Below are positions 54,601 through 64,000 of a stretch of DNA of 64,000 nucleotides, one piece after another (the stretch's first letter is position 1; every line of letters begins with the position of its first letter). Source of the stretch: Mesostigma viride (lineage: Eukaryota; Streptophyta; Mesostigmatophyceae; Mesostigmatales; Mesostigmataceae). The stretch covers positions 5,137,468-5,201,467 of the forward strand of contig RPFO01000079.1 of the NCBI GenBank assembly GCA_009746045.1, read 5' to 3'. Under the pieces are notes generated by a model. It ran no database searches. It saw only the letters and a list, made by a program, of their open reading frames with translations, and was not told where the DNA came from. The position numbers and the translations under genes were made by a program.

Positions 54601-57600
54601 CGGTTTACATAAAGGCAAGGATACTCCTATACCTACAGGTCTGTAAGCAGGTGGCCACGGTTTACATAAAGGCAAGGATACTCCTATACCTACAGGTCTG
54701 TATGCAGGTGGCCACGGTTTACATAAAGGCAAGTAGCGGCATGGAACCATTAATTGATACTCCTATACCTATTTATACAGGTCTGTAAGCAGGTGGCCAC
54801 GGTTTACATAAAGGCAAGGATACTCCTATACCTATAGGTCTGTAAGCAGGTGGCCACGGTTTACATAAAGGCAAGGATACTCCTATACCTACAGGTCTGT
54901 AAGCAGGTGGCCACGGTTTACATAAAGGCAAGGATACTCCTATACCTACAGGTCTGTAAGCAGGTGGCCACGGTTTACATAAAGGCAAGGATACTCCTAT
55001 ACCTATAGGTCTGTAAGCAGGTGGCCACGGTTTACATAAAGGCAAGGATACTCCTATACCTACAGGTCTGTAAGCAGGTGGCCACGGTTTACATAAAGGC
55101 AAGGATACTCCTATACCTACAGGTCTGTAAGCAGGTGGCCACGGTTTACATAAAGGCAAGGATACTCCTATACCTACACGTCTGTAAGCAGGTGGCCACG
55201 GTTTACATAAAGGCAAGGATACTCCTATACCTACAGGTCTGTAGGCAGGTGGCCACGGTTTACATAAAGGCAAGGATACTCCTATACCTATAGGTCTGTA
55301 AGCAGGTGGCCACGGTTTACATAAAGGCAAGGATACTCCTATACCTACAGGTCTGTAAGCAGGTGGCCACGGTTTACATAAAGGCAAGGATACTCCTATA
55401 CCTACAGGTCTGTATGCAGGTGGCCACGGTTTACATAAAGGCAAGTAGCGGCATGGAACCATTAATTGATACTCCTATACCTATTTATACAGGTCTGTAA
55501 GCAGGTGGCCACGGTTTACATAAAGGCAAGGATACTCCTATACCTATAGGTCTGTAAGCAGGTGGCCACGGTTTACATAAAGGCAAGGATACTCCTATAC
55601 CTACAGGTCTGTAAGCAGGTGGCCACGGTTTACATAAAGGCAAGGATACTCCTATACCTACAGGTCTGTAAGCAGGTGGCCACGGTTTACATAAAGGCAA
55701 GGATACTCCTATACCTACAGGTCTGTAAGCAGGTGGCCACGGTTTACATAAAGGCAAGGATACTCCTATACCTACAGGTCTGCAAGCAGGTGGCCACGGT
55801 TTACATAAAGGCAAGGATACTCCTATACCTACAGGTCTGTAAGCAGGTGGCCACGGTTTACATAAAGGCAAGGATACTCCTATACCTACACGTCTGTAAG
55901 CAGGTGGCCACGGTTTACATAAAGGCAAGGATACTCCTATACCTATAGGTCTGTAAGCAGGTGGCCACGGTTTACATAAAGGCAAGGATACTCCTATACC
56001 TACAGGTCTGTAAGCAGGTGGCCACGGTTTACATAAAGGCAAGGATACTCCTATACCTATAGGTCTGTAAGCAGGTGGCCACGGTTTACATAAAGGCAAG
56101 GATACTCCTATACCTATAGGTCTGTAAGCAGGTGGCCACGGTTTACATAAAGGCAAGGATACTCCTATACCTACAGGTCTGTAAGCAGGTGGCCACGGTT
56201 TACATGAAGGCAAGGATACTCCTATACCTACAGGTCTGTAAGCAGGTGGCCACGGTTTACATAAAGGCAAGGATACTCCTATACCTACAGGTCTGTAAGC
56301 AGGTGGCCACGGTTTACATAAAGGCAAGGATACTCCTATACCTACAGGTCTGTAAGCAGGTGGCCACGGTTTACATAAAGGCAAGGATACTCCTATACCT
56401 ACAGGTCTGTAAGCAGGTGGCCACGGTTTACATAAAGGCAAGGATACTCCTATACCTACAGGTCTGTAAGCGGGTGGCCACGGTTTACATAAAGGCAAGG
56501 ATACTCCTATACCTACAGGTCGGTAAGCAGGTGGCCACGGTTTACATAAAGGCAAGGATACTCCTATACCTACACGTCTGTAAGCAGGTGGCCACGGTTT
56601 ACATAAAGGCAAGGATACTCCTATACCTACAGGTCTGTATGCAGGTGGCCACGGTTTACATAAAGGCAAGGATACTCCTATACCTACAGGTCTGTAAGCA
56701 GGTGGCCACGGTTTACATAAAGGCAAGGATACTCCTATACCTACACGTCTGTAGGCAGGTGGCCGCGGTTTACATAAAGGCAAGGATACTCCTATACCTA
56801 CAGGTCTGTAAGCAGGTGGCCACGGTTTACATAAAGGCAAGTAGCGGCATGGAACCATCAATTGATACTCCTATACCTATTTATATAGGTCTGTAAGCAG
56901 GTGGCCACGGTTTACATAAAGGCAAGTAGCGGCATGGAACCATCAATTGATACTCCTATACCTATTTATATAGGTCTGTAAGCAGGTGGCCACGGTTTAC
57001 ATAAAGGCAAGGATACTCCTATACCTACAGGTCTGTAAGCAGGTGGCCACGGTTTACATAAAGGCAAGTAGCGGCATGGAACCATCAATTGATACTCCTA
57101 TACCTATTTATATAGGTCTGTAAGCAGGTGGCCACGGTTTACATAAAGGCAAGGATACTCCTATACCTACAGGTCTGTAAGCAGGTGGCCACGGTTTACA
57201 TAAAGGCAAGTAGCGGCATGGAACCATCAATTGATACTCCTATACCTATTTATACAGGTCTGTAAGCAGGTGGCCACGGTTTACATAAAGGCAAGGATAC
57301 TCCTATACCTACAGGTCTGTAAGCAGGTGGCCACGGTTTACATAAAGGCAAGGATACTCCTATACCTACAGGTCTGTAAGCAGGTGGCCACGGTTTACAT
57401 AAAGGCAAGTAGCGGCATGGAACCATCAATTGATACTCCTATACCTATTTATACAGGTCTGTAGGCGGGTGGCCACGGTTTACATAAAGGCAAGGATACT
57501 CCTATACCTACAGGTCTGTAAGCAGGTGGCCACGGTTTACATAAAGGCAAGGATACTCCTATACCTACACGTCTGTAAGCAGGTGGCCACGGTTTACATA

Positions 57601-60600
57601 AAGGCAAGGATACTCCTATACCTATAGGTCTGTAAGCAGGTGGCCACGGTTTACATAAAGGCAAGGATACTCCTATACCTACAGGTCTGTAAGCGGGTGG
57701 CCACGGTTTACATAAAGGCAAGGATACTCCTATACCTACACGTCTGTAAGCAGGTGGCCACGGTTTACATAAAGGCAAGGATACTCCTATACCTATAGGT
57801 CTGTAAGCAGGTGGCCACGGTTTACATAAAGGCAAGGATACTCCTATACCTACAGGTCTGTAAGCAGGTGGCCACGGTTTACATAAAGGCAAGGATACTC
57901 CTATACCTACACGTCTGTAAGCAGGTGGCCACGGTTTACATGAAGGCAAGGATACTCCTATACCTACAGGTCTGTAAGCAGGTGGCCACGGTTTACATAA
58001 AGGCAAGGATACTCCTATACCTATAGGTCTGTAAGCAGGTGGCCACGGTTTACATAAAGGCAAGGATACTCCTATACCTACAGGTCTGTAAGCAGGTGGC
58101 CACGGTTTACATAAAGGCAAGGATACTCCTATACCTACACGTCTGTAAGCAGGTGGCCACGGTTTACATGAAGGCAAGGATACTCCTATACCTACAGGTC
58201 TGTAAGCAGGTGGCCACGGTTTACATAAAGGCAAGGATACTCCTATACCTACAGGTCTGTAAGCAGGTGGCCACGGTTTACATAAAGGCAAGGATACTCC
58301 TATACCTACAGGTCTGTAAGCAGGTGGCCACGGTTTACATAAAGGCAAGGATACTCCTATACCTACAGGTCGGCAAGCAGGTGGCCACGGTTTACATAAA
58401 GGCAAGGATACTCCTATACCTACAGGTCTGTAAGCAGGTGGCCACGGTTTACATAAAGGCAAGGATACTCCTATACCTACACGTCTGTAAGCAGGTGGCC
58501 ACGGTTTACATAAAGGCAAGGATACTCCTATACCTATAGGTCTGTAAGCAGGTGGCCACGGTTTACATAAAGGCAAGGATACTCCTATACCTACAGGTCG
58601 GTAAGCAGGTGGCCACGGTTTACATAAAGGCAAGGATACTCCTATACCTATAGGTCTGTAAGCAGGTGGCCATGGTTTACATAAAGGCAAGGATACTCCT
58701 ATACCTATAGGTCTGTAAGCAGGTGGCCACGGTTTACATAAAGGCAAGGATACTCCTATACCTACAGGTCTGTAAGCAGGTGGCCACGGTTTACATGAAG
58801 GCAAGGATACTCCTATACCTACAGGTCTGTAAGCAGGTGGCCACGGTTTACATAAAGGCAAGGATACTCCTATACCTACAGGTCTGTAAGCAGGTGGCCA
58901 CGGTTTACATAAAGGCAAGGATACTCCTATACCTACAGGTCTGTAAGCAGGTGGCCACGGTTTACATAAAGGCAAGGATACTCCTATACCTACAGGTCTG
59001 TAAGCAGGTGGCCACGGTTTACATAAAGGCAAGGATACTCCTATACCTACAGGTCTGTAAGCGGGTGGCCACGGTTTACATAAAGGCAAGGATACTCCTA
59101 TACCTACAGGTCGGTAAGCAGGTGGCCACGGTTTACATAAAGGCAAGGATACTCCTATACCTACACGTCTGTAAGCAGGTGGCCACGGTTTACATAAAGG
59201 CAAGGATACTCCTATACCTACAGGTCTGTATGCAGGTGGCCACGGTTTACATAAAGGCAAGGATACTCCTATACCTACAGGTCTGTAAGCAGGTGGCCAC
59301 GGTTTACATAAAGGCAAGGATACTCCTATACCTACACGTCTGTAGGCAGGTGGCCGCGGTTTACATAAAGGCAAGGATACTCCTATACCTACAGGTCTGT
59401 AAGCAGGTGGCCACGGTTTACATAAAGGCAAGTAGCGGCATGGAACCATCAATTGATACTCCTATACCTATTTATATAGGTCTGTAAGCAGGTGGCCACG
59501 GTTTACATAAAGGCAAGTAGCGGCATGGAACCATCAATTGATACTCCTATACCTATTTATATAGGTCTGTAAGCAGGTGGCCACGGTTTACATAAAGGCA
59601 AGGATACTCCTATACCTACAGGTCTGTAAGCAGGTGGCCACGGTTTACATAAAGGCAAGTAGCGGCATGGAACCATCAATTGATACTCCTATACCTATTT
59701 ATATAGGTCTGTAAGCAGGTGGCCACGGTTTACATAAAGGCAAGGATACTCCTATACCTACAGGTCTGTAAGCAGGTGGCCACGGTTTACATAAAGGCAA
59801 GTAGCGGCATGGAACCATCAATTGATACTCCTATACCTATTTATACAGGTCTGTAAGCAGGTGGCCACGGTTTACATAAAGGCAAGGATACTCCTATACC
59901 TACAGGTCTGTAAGCAGGTGGCCACGGTTTACATAAAGGCAAGGATACTCCTATACCTACAGGTCTGTAAGCAGGTGGCCACGGTTTACATAAAGGCAAG
60001 TAGCGGCATGGAACCATCAATTGATACTCCTATACCTATTTATACAGGTCTGTAGGCGGGTGGCCACGGTTTACATAAAGGCAAGGATACTCCTATACCT
60101 ACAGGTCTGTAAGCAGGTGGCCACGGTTTACATAAAGGCAAGGATACTCCTATACCTACACGTCTGTAAGCAGGTGGCCACGGTTTACATAAAGGCAAGG
60201 ATACTCCTATACCTATAGGTCTGTAAGCAGGTGGCCACGGTTTACATAAAGGCAAGGATACTCCTATACCTACAGGTCTGTAAGCGGGTGGCCACGGTTT
60301 ACATAAAGGCAAGGATACTCCTATACCTACACGTCTGTAAGCAGGTGGCCACGGTTTACATAAAGGCAAGGATACTCCTATACCTATAGGTCTGTAAGCA
60401 GGTGGCCACGGTTTACATAAAGGCAAGGATACTACTATACCTACAGGTCTGTAAGCAGGTGGCCACGGTTTACATAAAGGCAAGGATACTCCTATACCTA
60501 CACGTCTGTAAGCAGGTGGCCACGGTTTACATGAAGGCAAGGATACTCCTATACCTACAGGTCTGTAAGCAGGTGGCCACGGTTTACATAAAGGCAAGGA

Positions 60601-63570
60601 TACTCCTATACCTATAGGTCTGTAAGCAGGTGGCCAGGGTTTACATAAAGGCAAGGATACTCCTATACCTACAGGTCTGTAAGCAGGTGGCCACGGTTTA
60701 CATAAAGGCAAGGATACTCCTATACCTACACGTCTGTAAGCAGGTGGCCACGGTTTACATGAAGGCAAGGATACTCCTATACCTACAGGTCTGTAAGCAG
60801 GTGGCCACGGTTTACATAAAGGCAAGGATACTCCTATACCTATAGGTCTGTAAGCAGGTGGCCACGGTTTACATAAAGGCAAGGATACTCCTATACCTAC
60901 AGGTCTGTAAGCAGGTGGCCACGGTTTACATAAAGGCAAGGATACTCCTATACCTACACGTCTGTAAGCAGGTGGCCACGGTTTACATAAAGGCAAGGAT
61001 ACTCCTATACCTACAGGTCTGTAAGCAGGTGGCCACGGTTTACATAAAGGCAAGGATACTCCTATACCTACACGTCTGTAAGCAGGTGGCTACGGTTTAC
61101 ATAAAGGCAAGGATACTCCTATACCTACAGGTCTGTAAGCGGGTGGCCACGGTTTACATAAAGGCAAGGATACTCCTATACCTACAGGTCTGTAAGCAGG
61201 TGGCCACGGTTTACATAAAGGCAAGGATACTCCTATACCTATTTATATAGGTCTGTAAGCAGGTGGCCACGGTTTACATAAAGGCAAGGATACTCCTATA
61301 CCTACAGGTCTGTAAGCAGGTGGCCACGGTTTACATAAACGCAAGGATACTCCTATACCTACACGTCTGTAAGCAGGTGGCCACGGTTTACATAAAGGCA
61401 AGGATACTCCTATACCTACAGGTCTGTAAGCAGGTGGCCACGGTTTACATAAAGGCAAGGATACTCCTATACCTACAGGTCTGTAAGCAGGTGGCCACGG
61501 TTTACATAAAGGCAAGGATACTCCTATACCTATAGGTCTGTAAGCGGGTGGCCACGGTTTACATAAAGGCAAGTAGCGGCATGGAACCATCAATTGATAC
61601 TCCTATACCTATTTATATAGGTCTGTAAGCAGGTGGCCACGGTTTACATAAAGGCAAGGATACTCCTATACCTATAGGTCTGTAAGCAGGTGGCCACGGT
61701 TTACATAAAGGCAAGGATACTCCTATACCTACAGGTCTGTAAGCAGGTGGCCACGGTTTACATAAAGGCAAGGATACTCCTATACCTACAGGTCTGTAAG
61801 CAGGTGGCCACGGTTTACATAAAGGCAAGGATACTCCTATACCTACAGGTCTGTAAGCAGGTGGCCGCGGTTTACATAAAGGCAAGGATACTCCTATACC
61901 TACAGGTCTGTAAGCAGGTGGCCACGGTTTACATAAAGGCAAGGATACTCCTATACCTATAGGTCTGTAAGCAGGTGGCCACGGTTTACATAAAGGCAAG
62001 GATACTCCTATACCTACAGGTCTGTAGGCAGGTGGCCACGGTTTACATAAAGGCAAGGATACTCCTATACCTACACGTCTGTAAGCAGGTGGCCACGGTT
62101 TACATAAAGGCAAGGATACTCCTATACCTACAGGTCTGTAAGCAGGTGGCCGCGGTTTACATAAAGGCAAGGATACTCCTATACCTACAGGTCTGTAAGC
62201 AGGCGGCCACGGTTTACATAAAGGCAAGGATACTCCTATACCTACAGGTCGGTAAGCAGGTGGCCACGGTTTACATGAAGGCAAGGATACTCCTATACCT
62301 ACAGGTCTGTAAGCAGGTGGCCACGGTTTACATAAAGGCAAGGATACTCCTATACCTACAGGTCGGTAAGCAGGTGGCCGCGGTTTACATAAAGGCAAGG
62401 ATACTCCTATACCTACAGGTCTGTAAGCAGGTGGCCACGGTTTACATAAAGGCAAGGATACTCCTATACCTATAGGTCTGTAAGCAGGTGGCCACGGTTT
62501 ACATAAAGGCAAGGATACTACTATACCTACAGGTCGGTAAGCAGGTGGCCACGGTTTACATAAAGGCAAGGATACTCCTATACCTATAGGTCTGTAAGCA
62601 GGTGGCCACGGTTTACATAAAGGCAAGGATACTCCTATACCTACAGGTCGGTAAGCAGGTGGCCACGGTTTACATCAAGGCAAGGATACTCCTATACCTA
62701 CAGGTCTGTAGGCAGGTGGCCACGGTTTACATAAAGGCAAGTGGCGGCATGGAACCATGGCCCGCATGCCATTGTCAACGTACTAGGTCGTCCTTCTCTT
62801 AAACTTTGGATGCATCATGGCGTCCCATGGCTCGTACCTGTGGTCATCGCGACTCCCACGCCTACCGTGGCAACCCCTTCAGAGCCTGACCAGCTTGGTG
62901 ACAACCTTCGTGTTTGCAGAGGAACCCTTTTGGCTTGCGATAATGTTACCTGACTTGAATTGTGCATACGCGTTCCCTGCGACGTTGCGAGGCAAATCCT
63001 TGCATGCTTCTTCTAGGCTTCGCAACGCACCCCTTTCTGTGCTCTGGGGATAGCACTTCCTAGTTCTAGTTATGATCTCGTGCTCCTAAATACCAGTTGT
63101 AATCATGGGTCTCTTGAGGCTATCGGCAGCCATGGCCTTGTCCTCGCGCACGCACACACGCACCCCAGGAACACACGCGACAGAGCGCACCGGCGCTGCA
63201 CTCGCGGCAAGGTGAAAGAGGGGGGCGCAAGAGGGTGTGTGGGAGGGGGTGCGGGAGGGGGTGCGCGAGGGGGTGCGGGAGGGGTTGCGGGAGGGGTTGC
63301 GGGAGGGGTTGCGGGAGGGGTTGTGGGAGGGGTTGCGGGAGGGGTTGCGGGAGGGGTTGCGGGAGGGGTTGCGGGAGGGGTTGCGGGAGGGGATGTGAGA
63401 GGAAGTCCAGGACTGGTCCTGTAAACCACTCACGGTTGATAGCGCCATTGCTGAAGAGTGGGAAGGTGTCCACGTCGATGCTGAAGATGCGCAGCTCGCG
63501 GCAGTAGGACAGGATGAGGGACTTCCACAATGCCACCTGGCGCTCCCGCGTGTCCTGCACTGGCTGCAAC
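45670..63570 (-). CDS. VPS25: ESCRT-II subunit VPS25, five visible exons, 5' partial, with a 13.6-kb intron
   Basis: VPS25 contributes two copies of a tandem winged-helix protein to ESCRT-II, which sorts ubiquitinated cargo into multivesicular endosomes and recruits ESCRT-III. Minus-strand exons in coding order: 63570-63434, 49841-49788, 48534-48446, 47047-46972 and 45791-45670. All introns are GT-AG and all phases match. The joined frame gives 158 residues and TAA; about 17 N-terminal residues of the usual ~175 lie in an exon I cannot see. Landmarks: [33 protein letters not shown] (first winged helix), [54 protein letters not shown], and the second winged-helix end [18 protein letters not shown] with terminal [10 protein letters not shown]. 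These line up in order with known VPS25. No frame damage is seen, so the gene should work if the 13,592-bp intron (49842-63433), holding 12 kb of satellite, is removed. Confidence 0.93.
45822..46128. repeat. (CATACGTC)n octamer array
   Basis: About 38 copies, the first few in the variant CATACATC. It lies in the last VPS25 intron (45792-46971). It is open in several frames on both strands and yields spurious Tyr-Val-His/Trp-Thr-Tyr repeats. Confidence 0.95.
47440..47735. repeat. 32-bp minisatellite in VPS25 intron
   Basis: About nine copies of attcaaaccttactgccacc + ttactgctacct. On the sense (minus) strand each unit carries two GTAAGG words, which resemble splice donors. Confidence 0.93.
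47802..47909. repeat. 36-bp minisatellite, three copies
   Basis: gggcaagaccagcatcagca + gatggacg repeated at 47802, 47838 and 47874, in the same VPS25 intron (47048-48445). Confidence 0.9.
49121..49312. repeat. 39-bp minisatellite, five copies
   Basis: Unit starts ccactcactgccgcccaaac and ends with gccagcc and a variable 12-bp part. It lies in VPS25 intron 48535-49787. The unit is a multiple of three. Confidence 0.92.
49925..50543. repeat. Heptamer array (CAGGCAG / CGGGCAG)n
   Basis: About 88 copies of a 7-bp unit in three blocks: the A variant (gcaggca) from 49925 to ~50121, the G variant (gcgggca) to ~50499, then the A variant again. It lies at the 3' end of the large VPS25 intron, 84 bp from exon 49841-49788. 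A copy of the 11396-11460 repeat separates it from the satellite. Confidence 0.96.
50607..62744. repeat. ~12.1-kb array of a 57-bp satellite inside the VPS25 intron
   Basis: Roughly 210 near-identical units; the consensus starts ggtctgtaagcaggtggcca, continues cggtttacataaaggcaagg and ends atactcctatacctaca. The variable sites are few (cag/cac before gtctg, aca/ata, gtaag/gtagg/gtatg, ccac/ccgc). Some boundaries carry a 28-bp module (tagcggcatggaaccat plus a second gatactcctatacct). Larger repeats: 228 bp (57811/58039; 60402/60630/60858), 712 bp (54061-54750 vs 54773-55462) and 2,591 bp (56132-56896 vs 58723-59487). Since 57 is 3 x 19, both strands stay open for hundreds of codons. There is no sign of a protein. 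Confidence 0.98.
62745..63230. other. VPS25 intron sequence between satellite and minisatellite
   Basis: No exon or known element is seen here. Confidence 0.45.
63233..63397. repeat. 12-bp G-rich minisatellite (GGGAGGGGTTGC)n
   Basis: About 13 copies, ending 36 bp from the VPS25 donor at 63433. The G-rich plus strand means a C-rich pre-mRNA. The plus strand could form G-quadruplexes. Confidence 0.93.
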
Positions 63571-63588
63571 CTGGCAGGACCCAGGGCA

Positions 63589-63615
63589 GGGGGGGGGGGG
63601 GGGGGGGGGGGGGGG
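63589..63615. repeat. Poly-G (27 nt); poly-C on the VPS25 sense strand
   Basis: On the minus strand this is a C run 18 bp before the acceptor of exon 63570-63434, in the position of the polypyrimidine tract. Confidence 0.9.
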
Positions 63616-63846
63616 CACGCGTGTCGTCAGGGACCCAGGGACAACAGGTGAGCATCTGCAAGGCTACTCTTTTAGAAAAGGAGGCCGGGAAACTTTCGAG
63701 GAATGATAAAATGCTGACACAAAATGGAGGACAATGAGAATAATCATGTTATAATAATATTATAATATGGACAGCGCACATATGAACACTACAAAAAAAT
63801 GAGGCAAAGTAGTGTTGCGTATACTTAGCGCGCACGCGCGTGCGCG

Positions 63847-63896
<50 letters not shown>

Positions 63897-64000
63897 AGTT
63901 TAGTTGCTTAAAACACATGCCGATAGGGTCAACGTTGCACCCCCCACTGCATGAGCACCACAAGTTAGCCCGTCAACAGCCCACGGTCATGACCTCGACA
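63616..64000. other. VPS25 5' intron or flank with (CG)n(CA)n repeat
   Basis: An alternating purine-pyrimidine block, (CG)n then (CA)n, spans 63828-63895 and can adopt Z-DNA. I could not find the missing first VPS25 exon here. Confidence 0.6.

Noticed and set aside
50607-62744. CRISPR array
   Set aside because: Contiguous 57-bp units have no unique spacers, there are no cas genes, and the context is eukaryotic intron.
63616-64000. First exon of VPS25
   Set aside because: I looked for the short hydrophobic/aromatic N-terminal segment with a donor and found none. It probably lies right of the window.

Overview
This is a nuclear window from a photosynthetic green eukaryote, most likely a green alga. 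Three intron-rich housekeeping genes can be rebuilt with matching splice phases: a plant-type bifunctional purine enzyme (AICAR transformylase/IMP cyclohydrolase, purH/ATIC), a Rubisco assembly chaperone of the RbcX-II type with a transit-peptide-like N terminus, and the ESCRT-II subunit VPS25. All introns are GT-AG with GTGAGT, GTAAG or GTGCGT donors. TGTAA elements, typical of green-algal 3' ends, follow the rbcX and VPS25 stop codons. The species cannot be named from the sequence alone.

Layout: 1-8811 holds purH (+; ten exons, N terminus outside the window). 8742-15065 is a nest of 5'-truncated, decayed non-LTR (RTE-like) retrotransposons of two families, called A and B here, inserted into each other. 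15066-22897 is a young Ty1/copia-class LTR retrotransposon with apparently identical 617-bp LTRs, a 5-bp target duplication, a zinc-knuckle gag and an unusual integrase-protease-RT-RNase H order. 23700-27865 holds more LINE fragments plus elements that carry only a LINE-type ORF1. 30100-33612 is rbcX (+; five exons). 34268-37895 is a LINE B copy split by a full-length ORF1-only element with a 9-bp target duplication, facing an inverted LINE B fragment. 38489-42444 is a decayed transposon-type gene split by a 1.9-kb TTAA-flanked element. 45670-63570 is VPS25 on the minus strand. Its 13.6-kb intron contains a roughly 620-bp heptamer array and a roughly 12.1-kb array of a 57-bp satellite.

The main themes are: (i) conserved genes whose introns are filled with minisatellites, including 12 kb of satellite that must be spliced out of VPS25; (ii) copies of exon 3' ends 'echoed' in the introns or flanks of all three genes; (iii) a parasite-host pair of non-LTR elements, in which ORF1-only elements share a 3'-terminal hairpin and short-repeat tail with the RT-bearing LINE B; and (iv) a copia element with non-canonical LTR ends and domain order. 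Most very long open frames here are artefacts of tandem repeats whose unit length is a multiple of three, or of arrays that happen to lack stops.
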